NCBI GenBank assembly: GCA_913065105.1
Contig: CAJXZZ010000001.1
Span: 31,198-95,197, forward strand
From: an uncultured Gammaproteobacteria bacterium
Lineage (GTDB): Bacteria; Pseudomonadota; Gammaproteobacteria; SZUA-229
Reading direction: 5' to 3'
Length of the DNA stretch: 64,000 nt
Part shown: one piece after another, positions 30,780 to 40,649 of the stretch
Layout of the letters: the number at the start of each line of letters is the position of its first letter
How positions within the stretch are numbered: the stretch's first letter is position 1
The notes under the pieces: generated by a model
Databases searched by the model: none
What the model was told of the DNA's origin: nothing
Seen by the model: only the letters and a program-made list of their open reading frames with translations
Program-made: the position numbers and the translations under genes

Positions 30780-31952
30780 TTAAAACAGTTCCAGCCTTTC
30801 CAAAAACCAGTAAAAACCAATTATTGAAATAAAAGCCGAACCTGGTATAACAACAATTTTTCGATATAGGTTTTGATCTTTAAACCATAATCGTAACAAT
30901 ATAAAAGCCATCGATATTACTGCGATCTGACCTAATTCAACACCGACATTAAAGCTGATCAAGGCTACCGCAAAATCATTGTCTGGCATACCAAAATCAG
31001 ACAGCACGCCGGCAAAGCCTAAACCATGCAGCAGACCAAACATAAACACCAGAATCAATCTGCTTTTATGCAAGGTCTTTGAAAGTATATTTTCCACACC
31101 AACATAAGCGATCGACAGGGCGATTAATGGTTCGACCACATTTGCCGGCAAATCGATCACATTATTCATTGCTAAACCCAATGTGATCGTATGCGCCACC
31201 GTGAACATCGTTACCTGAAATAGCAATGGACGCCAGTGGGTCGACAACAAAAACAAACCCAGAATAAACAGAATATGGTCCAGGCCTTTGGGTACTATGT
31301 GCTCGAAACCGATGACAATGTAAGAAGCAATTACCTCTGGCGTTGTCTGCATAGCGACGATTTCGGTCAGTGAAAACGGTGTGCTGGCCTGATCTTTACG
31401 TAGCCACTGCCACTGAGACCAGTGCCATTGCTCATTTTCTCTGTCAATCTGCCTGACGCGAACCGCATTATCACCGAATTTTTCCGGATAATACCATTTT
31501 ATAGACTCTGCTGATAACGGCAGCTCTGTGGCCAGACGAATAATACTGATACGCGGCACCTTGGTATAACCGGGTGGCGGAATGTCGACTGAGCTAATGG
31601 TCAATACTGGTTCTTGATCTGCTGCTTCTAAATGAATTGAGCGTAAAAATTGAGTTTTGAATCCATCAAATACCTGCATTAGCTCGGCTGGTGGCATCTT
31701 GCGTAGTTCATCGTACTGCGCGGCGTTTGGAGCGTCCTTTGTATTTTTATATTGTGAATTGATACCAGTGACTAAAGCCTCGATACTGGCGCGAATTTCA
31801 ATGATAACCATTCTCTCACGGTCAACGTTTATCTCGATTAATGCCGGTTTAACAACATCGGCAAAAGCTGTCTGCCAGGATAAACAGCTGAGACTGAATA
31901 ATAAAAGGAATTTTCTAGAGGCATAATTCATAAGAGCGCGAATATTACACAA
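30780..31952 (-). CDS. HupE/UreJ-like membrane protein with N-terminal extracytoplasmic region
   Basis: 390 aa; GFEHIVPKGLDHILFILGLFLLS, FTVAHTITLGLA, FGLLHGLGFAGVL. Confidence 0.75.
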   Translation of the reverse strand: MCNIRALMNYASRKFLLLFSLSCLSWQTAFADVVKPALIEINVDRERMVIIEIRASIEALVTGINSQYKNTKDAPNAAQYDELRKMPPAELMQVFDGFKTQFLRSIHLEAADQEPVLTISSVDIPPPGYTKVPRISIIRLATELPLSAESIKWYYPEKFGDNAVRVRQIDRENEQWHWSQWQWLRKDQASTPFSLTEIVAMQTTPEVIASYIVIGFEHIVPKGLDHILFILGLFLLSTHWRPLLFQVTMFTVAHTITLGLAMNNVIDLPANVVEPLIALSIAYVGVENILSKTLHKSRLILVFMFGLLHGLGFAGVLSDFGMPDNDFAVALISFNVGVELGQIAVISMAFILLRLWFKDQNLYRKIVVIPGSAFISIIGFYWFLERLELF

Positions 31953-32127
31953 ATTCGTCGTATTTAAAGCAATTTTTGAATAAAATTTTTACCAGTACGT
32001 CACTTTAATAAGTGAAAATTCAACACTAAATTAACCATTTCCCCAAATATGCGTTATTATGCGTAGTTAAACCAAATTGCTAAACTAAAAAAACATAATA
32101 AAAATACAATACTATTGAGGAGTCTAC

Positions 32128-34074
32128 ATGCCTACGATTGATCGCCGTACTTTTCTGAAACTAATGGGATTAAGCGCAACAGCTAGCAGCGCTGCCGTTT
32201 TATCTGCCTGCAGTGACAATGCGCCACCAGCACCAATACCAGCAGCGGTTGTTCAGGACGCTACAAAAATTTCAGATGATTTTTATGACCTGCCCATACA
32301 AGGTAATGTGCGCATCCTGCATACCACTGACTTTCATGGTCAGTTACAACCTGTTTATTTCAGAGAGCCTAATGTAAACCTGGGTGTTGGTGATGCATTT
32401 GGTCGCCCGCCTCACCTGGTCGGCAACAAACTGCTAACAGCGATGAATTTAAAACCAAACACACCTGAATCATACGCTTTCACCTATCTAGATTTTGAAA
32501 ATGCCGCCGCCAAATACGGAAAAACAGGTGGTTTCCCACAGATGAAAACCCTGTTAGACCGTATGCGTAAACAGGCCGGTGGTCGCCAGAACACGGTAAC
32601 CATAGATGGTGGTGATTTATGGCAGGGTTCAGGCACATCTTTATGGACACGCGGTGTCGACATGGTGGAAGCCTCAAACATCCTGGGCATCGATGTCATG
32701 GTCGGTCACTGGGAGTTTACCTATAATGAAAGTGAAGTATTAAGCAACGTTGCCCTCTTCAAAGGTGATTTCATCGGTCAGAATGTTCGTGTTAAAGAAG
32801 ATTCCTTGATGGATGAAAAATATACCGAACTGGTCGATGCCAACGAAGGCCGCGGTCTGTTCGATGAAGATGAAGGTTACGCCTTTCAGCCTTATGTCAT
32901 TAAAGAAATCAATGGTGCAAAAATTTGTATCGTTGGTCAGGCTTTCCCGCGTACAGGTAATGCCAATCCACCTGAATTCTTCCCTGACTGGTCATTTGGA
33001 CTACGTGAAGATGACATGATCGAACTGGTAGAAAGAATTCGTGAAGAAGAAAAACCTGATGCCATCGTACTGTTATCTCACAATGGTATGGATGTCGACG
33101 TCAAAATGGCGGAACGCGTTCCTGGTCTAAATGCAGTATTCGGTGGTCATACACATGACGGCGTACCAAGACCTGTCAAAGTGAAAAACGTTGAAGGTCA
33201 TGACTGCTGGGTAACTAATGCTGGCTCTAACGGTAAATTCCTCGGTGTTATGGATTTTAACATCGTGGAAGGAAAAATTAAGAGCATGCATTACAACATG
33301 CTACCGGTTATTTCAGATGCACTGCCCGCTGACAAAGAGATGCAGGCTTATATCGACCAGATGCGCACGACTGTATATGACGAAAATATTATCGAAAGCC
33401 GTGTCGAAAAAATGCATTACAACAAGTCTCGTGTTGGCAAGACCTTTGCCTCTATCCTTGATGAAAAACTCGCCATCGCTGATCGACTACTTTACCGTCG
33501 TGGTAATTTCATGGGTACCTGGGATCAGGTTCTCTGTAACGCCTTACGTGAAGAATATAGTGCCGATGTTGCTATGTCTGCAGGTGTGCGTTGGGGTACA
33601 ACCACACTGAAAGGTGACTGGATTACGATGGAAGATGTCATGACTCAATGTGCATTAACCTACGGTGAAACTTATGTTTCAGAAATGTCAGGCAAAAACT
33701 TAATGAACATTCTTGAGCAAGTCGCTGACAACCTGTTCGATCCTGACCCGTATTTACAGTCAGGTGGTGACATGGTTCGTATTGGTGGCATGGACTACAC
33801 CATAGACCCTTCCAAACCTCTTTATGAACGCATCACAGATGCGCGTCTGGATTCCGGTCACTTAATAGAAGCCGATAAGATGTATAAAGTTGCCGGATGG
33901 GCACAGGTTAACCGTACCCCTGAAGGTCGCCTGATGTGGGATGTTGTTCATGATCACATCGTTAAAAACAGAGGCAAGGATAATATATTGCATATCCCTA
34001 AGATCAATCATCCTAAACTGATTAGTGTTGTAAATAATCCAGGCATCGCGGATTATCCAGGTGAAGCAAGTTAA
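32128..34074 (+). CDS. soxB: Thiosulfohydrolase SoxB (5'-nucleotidase superfamily), Tat-exported
   Basis: 648 aa; Tat motif DRRTFLKLMGLSA, ILHTTDFHGQLQPVYFREPNVNLGVG, DGGDLWQGSGTSLWTRG, GHWEFTY, FGGHTHDG. Confidence 0.87.
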   Translation: MPTIDRRTFLKLMGLSATASSAAVLSACSDNAPPAPIPAAVVQDATKISDDFYDLPIQGNVRILHTTDFHGQLQPVYFREPNVNLGVGDAFGRPPHLVGNKLLTAMNLKPNTPESYAFTYLDFENAAAKYGKTGGFPQMKTLLDRMRKQAGGRQNTVTIDGGDLWQGSGTSLWTRGVDMVEASNILGIDVMVGHWEFTYNESEVLSNVALFKGDFIGQNVRVKEDSLMDEKYTELVDANEGRGLFDEDEGYAFQPYVIKEINGAKICIVGQAFPRTGNANPPEFFPDWSFGLREDDMIELVERIREEEKPDAIVLLSHNGMDVDVKMAERVPGLNAVFGGHTHDGVPRPVKVKNVEGHDCWVTNAGSNGKFLGVMDFNIVEGKIKSMHYNMLPVISDALPADKEMQAYIDQMRTTVYDENIIESRVEKMHYNKSRVGKTFASILDEKLAIADRLLYRRGNFMGTWDQVLCNALREEYSADVAMSAGVRWGTTTLKGDWITMEDVMTQCALTYGETYVSEMSGKNLMNILEQVADNLFDPDPYLQSGGDMVRIGGMDYTIDPSKPLYERITDARLDSGHLIEADKMYKVAGWAQVNRTPEGRLMWDVVHDHIVKNRGKDNILHIPKINHPKLISVVNNPGIADYPGEAS

Positions 34075-34100
34075 TTTACTCAATTAATTAAGCCAGACCT

Positions 34101-34137
34101 AAAAAAGCCTCGTAGAGAAATCTATGAGGCTTTTTTT
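34101..34137. terminator. Bidirectional intrinsic terminator between soxB and msrQ
   Basis: AAAAAA-GCCTCGTAGA-GAAA-TCTATGAGGC-TTTTTTT; overlaps the msrQ stop codon (34122-34124). Confidence 0.9.
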
Positions 34138-34739
34138 CTGTTAAATATTTTTCTGTCATATACGGCACGTGACAACATCAACGCAAGAAATATAAAGGTA
34201 TAGATCAGTGGCTCTGAATAATCAGCCTTTAATGACCAGATAAAATGTATAACCACCAGCATGGGAATAACATAAACCAATTTATGCAGCTTAAGCCATT
34301 TCTTTTTTAACCGTCTCTGCATAGCGTTCGTTGATGTTAGTACCAATGGAATCAATAATACTAATGATACGAAACCAATGGTTATAAACGGACGTTTAGG
34401 AATATCGATAAGTATTTCATTCCAGTCAAAAAACTGATCGAACCAGATGTACGTCATGAAGTGCAAAACTGCGTAAAAAAAAGCAAACAGACCGAACATG
34501 CGACGAAGTTTAATCAACCAGTTTATCTTCAGCAGTCGTCTCAATGGTGTGACGCACAAACCGATCAACAAAAACCGCAGCGCCCACTGCCCGGTTTCAT
34601 GCGTTAATGTTTCAACGGGATTAACACCAAGGTTTTCGTTCACAGTCGCTAGAATCAAAAATATAAAGGGCGTTAAAGATAATAAAAAAACTATCGGCTT
34701 TATCAAATAGTTTATTTTTTTATTTGAAAGATTATTCAA
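34122..34739 (-). CDS. msrQ: MsrQ heme-binding subunit of the methionine sulfoxide reductase system (YedZ)
   Basis: 205 aa, multiple TM; WALRFLLIGLCVTPLRRL, RRMFGLFAFFYAVLHFMTY; adjacent msrP. Confidence 0.9.
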   Translation of the reverse strand: MNNLSNKKINYLIKPIVFLLSLTPFIFLILATVNENLGVNPVETLTHETGQWALRFLLIGLCVTPLRRLLKINWLIKLRRMFGLFAFFYAVLHFMTYIWFDQFFDWNEILIDIPKRPFITIGFVSLVLLIPLVLTSTNAMQRRLKKKWLKLHKLVYVIPMLVVIHFIWSLKADYSEPLIYTFIFLALMLSRAVYDRKIFNRKKAS

Positions 34740-34743
34740 AGCG

Positions 34744-35694
34744 CTAAAAATATTTATTTAGATCCATACCGTCATACAGATGTGCAACCTGTTTTGCATA
34801 ACCATTAAAGATCTGTGTATCACGTTTGGCTTGCCAGAAAGGAAGGCCGATAACCCGCTCTTTTTTCTGACTCCAGCGAGGGTGGTCTACCGTTGGGTTC
34901 ACATTCGAATAAAAACCGTATTCTTTAGGAGCCGTTACATTCCATGTTGTTTGTGGCTGGGTTTCAGTAAAGCGAATTTTGACAATTGATTTTATACTTT
35001 TGTAACCATACTTCCACGGAACAACCAGGCGAATAGGCGCACCGTTCTGGTTAGGCAATACCTCGCCATACAAACCTACAGCCATAAAAGGCAATTCATT
35101 CATAGCTTCATCAATACGCAAACCTTCTGTATATGGCCAGCGTAAGACACGACGCTTTTGTCCAGGCATTCTGGATTCATCGAGTAACGTGGTGAATTCA
35201 ACGTATTTTGCTTTTGATGTGGGTTCAAAGCCTTTCAGCATATCGGCAAGTGAGAAACCCACCCAGGGAATAACCATTGACCAGCCTTCGACACAACGTA
35301 AACGGTATATGCGCTCTTCTAGTACGGCTGGTTTTATAAAATCTTCAAGATCAAAAACACCTGGCTTTTCACATTCACCTTCGACCGTTATCGACCAGGG
35401 TCGAGGATTAAATTTTGTAGCGTTTTTATGCGGATCTTTCTTGGAGGTACCAAACTCATAAAAATTATTATAGGTAGTGATATCTTCAAAACTATTGAGC
35501 TTATCTGATGAACTATAAGGACTATGTTTCAATTCAGGCCACTTCTTCGCCCAAGCAGGTAACATGGCATCAGCCGTTAATAACACACTGGTTGCAACGG
35601 CCTGCTGCATAAATCTTCGTCTATCCAGATAGATTGATTTTGGTGTGATCTCTGAAGATTTTATAGTTGATGATTTCTGAATGATGATAGACAT
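34744..35694 (-). CDS. msrP: MsrP periplasmic methionine sulfoxide reductase, molybdopterin subunit (YedY)
   Basis: 316 aa; Tat signal [51 protein letters not shown]. Confidence 0.93.
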   Translation of the reverse strand: MSIIIQKSSTIKSSEITPKSIYLDRRRFMQQAVATSVLLTADAMLPAWAKKWPELKHSPYSSSDKLNSFEDITTYNNFYEFGTSKKDPHKNATKFNPRPWSITVEGECEKPGVFDLEDFIKPAVLEERIYRLRCVEGWSMVIPWVGFSLADMLKGFEPTSKAKYVEFTTLLDESRMPGQKRRVLRWPYTEGLRIDEAMNELPFMAVGLYGEVLPNQNGAPIRLVVPWKYGYKSIKSIVKIRFTETQPQTTWNVTAPKEYGFYSNVNPTVDHPRWSQKKERVIGLPFWQAKRDTQIFNGYAKQVAHLYDGMDLNKYF

Positions 35695-35806
35695 TACTAC
35701 TCCGTTATTAAATACTGACTGACTTATCAGAACATACGTAGGCAGTAATGGTTCAACCAGAATAACTCAATATAACAAATTTTATTGTAGTTATATCAGC
35801 AAAATA

Positions 35807-35845
35807 AAAAGTATCACGGAGATATGATAACTGCGTGATACTTTT
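35807..35845 (-). terminator. Intrinsic terminator downstream of purL
   Basis: Perfect 12-bp inverted repeat AAAAGTATCACG-N15-CGTGATACTTTT; minus strand continues TATTTTG after the T-run. Confidence 0.85.
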
Positions 35846-35873
35846 GTTATAAATGAACAACCAAAGAGGTAAA

Positions 35874-38800
35874 TTAACTAACCCAGGCACGCGCATTTCT
35901 AAATAATCGCATCCATGGTGCATCTTCCTGCCAGTCATCTGGATGCCATGAATGCTGTACGGTTCTGAATACACGCTCGGGGTGCGGCATCATAATCGTA
36001 GTGCGGCCATCATCGCTGCAAAAACCGGTTAGCCCTTCTGGCGAACCGTTTGGATTTAGCGGGTAGGCTTCTGTTGCCTGTGCGTTGTGGTCTACATAAC
36101 GCATTATTGTTTGCACGCTTTCACGCTGCTCAGCTGATCTGTATTCTGCTCGACCTTCACCATGCGCAACAGCGATAGGCATGAAGGAACCGGCCATACC
36201 CTGCATTAATATCGATGGTGACTCCATAACTTCGACCATACTAAAACGGCCTTCAAACTGTTCGGAATTGTTGCGCACAAAGTGTGGCCAGTGCTGCGCA
36301 CCTGGAATCAGAGATTTCACATTCGCCATCATCTGACAGCCATTACAGACACCCAGACTAAAGGTATCATCACGATTAAAGTATGTCTCAAAAACATCAC
36401 GTGCACGGGAGTTAAACAAGATTGATTTCGCCCAGCCTTCACCTGCACCCAATACGTCACCGTATGAGAAACCACCACAGGCAACCAGACCTTTGAATCT
36501 TTCAAAATCGATATCTCCGCTAATGATGTCACTCATGTGAACATCGACAGCATCAAAACCAGCGCGATCAAATGCTGCGGCCATTTCTATCTGGCCATTA
36601 ACACCCTGCTCTCGTAATACAGCGATAGCTGGTTTTACCCCTGTTTTAATATATGGTGCAGCCACATCTTCATCGGCATCAAAGCTCAAATTAACATTTA
36701 AGCCTTTGTCATTCTGCGTGATAGCATCGAACTCCTGCTGTGCACATTCAGGGTTATCACGCAGACGTTGCATGTGATAACTGGTTTCACTCCATGCCCG
36801 TTGTAATGACTCCCGTGATGCGGAAAAAACAGGGAAACCATTATTATTTATGGTGATCTGGTCATCTTCATAGATACGTCCCAGTTCATGTAGACAATCA
36901 GCCAGCCCGACCTCGTCAAAAGCTGCTTCGATAACTTCCAGATCATCACAACGAATCTGTATGACACCGCCGACTTCTTCATTAAACAGAGCGGACACCA
37001 CATCACTTTCACTGTCTTGCAACAGCGAATCAAGCTGAATATTTAAACCACAATGGCCGGCAAAAGACATTTCACAAAGACAGGCAAATAGACCACCATC
37101 GGAGCGATCATGCCATGCAATAATTTTGCCTTCGCTGTTTAATTGCTGGAAAACATCAAAGAATGATTTTAACTGTGCGCCATCATCAACATCGGGCGGC
37201 ACGTCACTGACCTGCTTACAGGTCTGTGCTAACGCGGAACCTCCCAGACGGTTTTTACCATTACCTAGATCAATAAGTAATAAACCGGTGTTTTCAATAT
37301 CGGTACGAATCTGCGGTGTTAAGGTCTTGCGTACATCGGTAACCGGGGCAAAGGCAGTAATGATTAATGACAATGGCGCAGTGACTGATTTGCTAGCACC
37401 CTCTTCTTGCCATACTGTTTTCATCGACATCGAATCTTTACCGACAGGAATGGTAAGACCCAGTTGCGGACAGATTTCCATACCAACCGTTTTCACTGTG
37501 TCATATAAAATAGCATCTTCACCCGGATGACCAGCGGGTGCCATCCAGTTTGCCGACAGTTTTATATCTGATATTTTTTCTATCGATGCGGCCATGATAT
37601 TAGTCAATGATTCTGCAATAGCCATGCGTGCTGATGCCGGTCCATTGAGCAGCGCCACAGGTGTGCGTTCACCTATCGCCATGGCTTCGCCGCAATAACT
37701 TTCAAAAGAACTTGTTGTTACTGCAGCATCGGCCACCGGTATCTGCCAGGGGCCCACCATCTGATCACGTGTCACCATACCGGTAACCGTGCGGTCACCG
37801 ATGGTTATCAGGAATGTTTTATTGGCGACCGACGGCAAGCGTAATACATTGAATGCGGCTTCGGTGATATCTATCGAATGGGTATCCAGCGGCGCATGTG
37901 TAACTTCAACATGTTTTACATCACGCAACATCTTTGGTGGTTTGCCTAACAGCACATCCAGTGGCATATCCACCGGATAGTTATCAAAATGCCTGTCGTG
38001 TACTTTCAAGGTTTTAGCCTCAGTGGTATCACCCAGGATGGCATATGGACAGCGCTCACGTTCACACAGTCTTTTAAAATCTTCGATACGCGCTGGGTCG
38101 ATCGCAAGTACATAACGTTCCTGCGACTCATTACTCCATATCTGCATCGGTGTCATGCCGGGCTCATCATTATGGACTTCACGCAGCTCAAACTCAGCGC
38201 CACGGCCACCGTCATAGACCAATTCGGGTAAAGCGTTCGACAGACCACCGGCGCCGACATCATGAATCGACAGGATTGGGTTGTTACCTATCTGAGACCA
38301 GCAACCATCGATCACTTCCTGACAGCGCCTTTCCATTTCAGGGTTGCCGCGTTGCACCGAAGCAAAATCAAGGTCCTCAGCACTGGCACCACTGTCCATC
38401 GATGAAGCCGCGCCGCCACCCAGACCGATTAACATTGCAGGCCCACCCAGTACAACAATGGGGGTACCTACCGGCAGGCTAAGTTTTTCGATATCCGGTT
38501 CGCGAATATTGCCGTAACCACCGGCCAACATGATCGGTTTGTGATAACCGCGAACTTCGTCACCTTCAGGTCCTGCTACTTTTTCTTCAAAGGTGCGGAA
38601 ATAACCGGTTATGTTGGGGCGGCCGAATTCGTTATTGAATGCTGCTGAACCAATCGGGCCTTCGAGCATGATATCGAGTGCAGAAACAATGCGAGAGGGT
38701 TTACCGTAGTCGGTTTCCCATGGCTGCGGATAGTCAGGAATCTTTAAATTCGAGACCGAAAATCCGCTCAGACCAACTTTTGGTTTCGAGCCACGACCGG

Positions 38801-39806
38801 TGGCACCTTCATCACGAATTTCACCCCCAGCGCCAGTAGCTGCACCCGGGAAAGGTGAAATCGCGGTGGGATGATTATGCGTTTCAACCTTCATCAAAAT
38901 GGCGATATGCTCATCATGATAACTGTACTGATGAGTGTCACCATCGGGCATAAACCGTTTTGCTGTATGCGAAGCGATAACCGACGAGTTATCGCTGTAG
39001 GCACTTAACACATCGATGGAATGTGATTCATAGGTATTACGAATCATATTAAATAACGATCTATCCTGTTCTTCACCGTCGATGACCCAGTCTGCATTAA
39101 AAATCTTATGGCGACAATGCTCTGAGTTTGCCTGGGCGAACATCATCAGCTCTGCATCGACGGGATTACGTTGTTCCGAGATAAAATGCGCCATTAAATA
39201 GTCGATTTCATCTGCTGACATGGCGAGACCCAAACGCTGGTTTGCTTCGGTTAAAGCCTCAACACCCTGGTCGAGAATATCGATCGTCTCACCAGCTCTT
39301 GGTTCATGATGTTCAAATAAACAACTGGCCGCATCCATATCCTCAAGCACGATTTCGATCATGCGGTCATGCAGGCAGTCAGCAACAGTTTGTTGTTGCG
39401 TTTCACTTAACTGAAGGTCTTCCCTACACTGGACGTGATATGCAATGCCGCGTTCGATCCGGTTGATGCCTTTCAAACTGCAGTTATGTGCAATATCGGT
39501 CGCTTTTGACGACCAGGGTGAGATGGTGCCGGCACGCGGTACAACAAGGAAGAGTTTGCCCTCACTTGAGGTCTCTGCTACATGTGGGCCATAACGAAGC
39601 AACTTTTCCAGAACCGAGATCTCGTCTTCGCTGAGCTGATTATGTGCATCAACAAAATGCACAAAGTGTGCAGTCAGTTGAGACACTTCAGGTAAGGTCG
39701 ACTGAAGTAAATTGAGTAATTTTTCCTGACGAAAAGTTGATAACGCGGGTGAGCCAATGAATATCTGCATTTTTAGGTCTGTATTAGGATGATAATATAC
39801 AAGCAA
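35874..39806 (-). CDS. purL: Phosphoribosylformylglycinamidine synthase
   Basis: 1310 aa; [50 protein letters not shown]-terminal GATase ([35 protein letters not shown]). Confidence 0.98.
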   Translation of the reverse strand: MLVYYHPNTDLKMQIFIGSPALSTFRQEKLLNLLQSTLPEVSQLTAHFVHFVDAHNQLSEDEISVLEKLLRYGPHVAETSSEGKLFLVVPRAGTISPWSSKATDIAHNCSLKGINRIERGIAYHVQCREDLQLSETQQQTVADCLHDRMIEIVLEDMDAASCLFEHHEPRAGETIDILDQGVEALTEANQRLGLAMSADEIDYLMAHFISEQRNPVDAELMMFAQANSEHCRHKIFNADWVIDGEEQDRSLFNMIRNTYESHSIDVLSAYSDNSSVIASHTAKRFMPDGDTHQYSYHDEHIAILMKVETHNHPTAISPFPGAATGAGGEIRDEGATGRGSKPKVGLSGFSVSNLKIPDYPQPWETDYGKPSRIVSALDIMLEGPIGSAAFNNEFGRPNITGYFRTFEEKVAGPEGDEVRGYHKPIMLAGGYGNIREPDIEKLSLPVGTPIVVLGGPAMLIGLGGGAASSMDSGASAEDLDFASVQRGNPEMERRCQEVIDGCWSQIGNNPILSIHDVGAGGLSNALPELVYDGGRGAEFELREVHNDEPGMTPMQIWSNESQERYVLAIDPARIEDFKRLCERERCPYAILGDTTEAKTLKVHDRHFDNYPVDMPLDVLLGKPPKMLRDVKHVEVTHAPLDTHSIDITEAAFNVLRLPSVANKTFLITIGDRTVTGMVTRDQMVGPWQIPVADAAVTTSSFESYCGEAMAIGERTPVALLNGPASARMAIAESLTNIMAASIEKISDIKLSANWMAPAGHPGEDAILYDTVKTVGMEICPQLGLTIPVGKDSMSMKTVWQEEGASKSVTAPLSLIITAFAPVTDVRKTLTPQIRTDIENTGLLLIDLGNGKNRLGGSALAQTCKQVSDVPPDVDDGAQLKSFFDVFQQLNSEGKIIAWHDRSDGGLFACLCEMSFAGHCGLNIQLDSLLQDSESDVVSALFNEEVGGVIQIRCDDLEVIEAAFDEVGLADCLHELGRIYEDDQITINNNGFPVFSASRESLQRAWSETSYHMQRLRDNPECAQQEFDAITQNDKGLNVNLSFDADEDVAAPYIKTGVKPAIAVLREQGVNGQIEMAAAFDRAGFDAVDVHMSDIISGDIDFERFKGLVACGGFSYGDVLGAGEGWAKSILFNSRARDVFETYFNRDDTFSLGVCNGCQMMANVKSLIPGAQHWPHFVRNNSEQFEGRFSMVEVMESPSILMQGMAGSFMPIAVAHGEGRAEYRSAEQRESVQTIMRYVDHNAQATEAYPLNPNGSPEGLTGFCSDDGRTTIMMPHPERVFRTVQHSWHPDDWQEDAPWMRLFRNARAWVS

Positions 39807-39955
39807 TGTAAGGCTAAAAAGATGCTAAAGCCTGACAAAATTTAAAGCAGAATATTACCCTGAATCGTTCACCAAGTCGCCCTCTGCTTTGAGGATAGCG
39901 GGATTTTTTCCACGACCAGTACTTGTAATTCAGACGTTTGCACATATGTTAAGTT

Positions 39956-40003
39956 TACGGTGTGAAAATACCGTATAATATCGATAGAACTTGACCGTTC
40001 TAT
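39956..40003 (+). promoter_or_regulatory. ssrA promoter region with two inverted repeats
   Basis: TATAAT at 39974-39979; TACGGT-N8-ACCGTA at 39956-39975 overlapping the -10; ATAGAAC-TTGACC-GTTCTAT at 39984-40003 near the expected start site. No clear -35 box. Confidence 0.6.
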
Positions 40004-40020
40004 TTTAGATACACCCTTCA

Positions 40021-40382
40021 GGGGATGACATGGCTTCGACGTGGGTAATGAAACCTGAGGTGCATGCAGAGGTGTGAAATTCCTCTTAAAACCGTTCACA
40101 AAACTTATAGTTGCCAACGACGACAACTACGCTTTAGCAGCTTAAACCCCTGCTCATAGCCCTCGGCCTAATGTGCGCTTACACGCTTAGATAACCGGGG
40201 TCGACTCATGTAAGATCGCGATGAAGCTTCTTCCTGGGTGGATTCGTTAAAACTTACAGGAATCGCTCTGTATTTTCCCTGTTCGTCGGGTAATACAAAG
40301 TTAAACTAATAGACGGAATAAGCATGTAGAGCCGATGGCGGAGTGCTTGCGGACGTGGGTTCGATTCCCACCATCTCCACCA
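40021..40382 (+). ncRNA. ssrA: Transfer-messenger RNA (tmRNA)
   Basis: Acceptor stem GGGGATG/CATCTCC (one G-U), T-arm GTGGGTTCGATTCCCAC, 3' ACCA; resume/tag ORF 40113-40145 GCCAACGACGACAACTACGCTTTAGCAGCTTAA encodes ANDDNYALAA. Confidence 0.97.
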
Positions 40383-40390
40383 ATAACAAA

Positions 40391-40419
40391 GGTCAGCCGT
40401 TTTTCGGTTGACCTTTTTT
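40391..40419 (+). terminator. Intrinsic terminator of ssrA
   Basis: GGTCAGCCG-TTTTT-CGGTTGACC followed by TTTTTT. Confidence 0.9.
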
Positions 40420-40514
40420 ATTGGTGGATCTGGTATTGAATTTAAGACGCTACGGGTTCAAAAAATTGTCTGGAACAATTTTTAACGTGTGCTTTTTACA
40501 CGGCCCCGAAGGCA

Positions 40515-40627
40515 CCTACATGGATATAGGATGGTAGAGCAACGCATATGTACAGGAAGTACGGTATTAGGGTAACGCAGGACGCAGTTACCGAGGAGAA
40601 ATTGCCGAGGTGAGTCTCATGGATGAG
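40515..40627. repeat. Modular hairpin array, copy A (GGA-type loops on + strand)
   Basis: GTAC-AGGAA-GTAC (40550-40562), GGTAAC-GCAGGACGCA-GTTACC (40571-40592), CTCAT-GG-ATGAG (40616-40627), degenerate CCTA-CATGGATA-TAGG (40515-40530). Confidence 0.6.
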
Positions 40628-40649
40628 GCGAATACTTCCCGCCATCTCC

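Noticed and set aside
39869-40126. 85-aa minus-strand ORF across the ssrA promoter and 5' part
   Set aside because: Overlaps tmRNA, which is strongly supported; the ORF has no domain signal.
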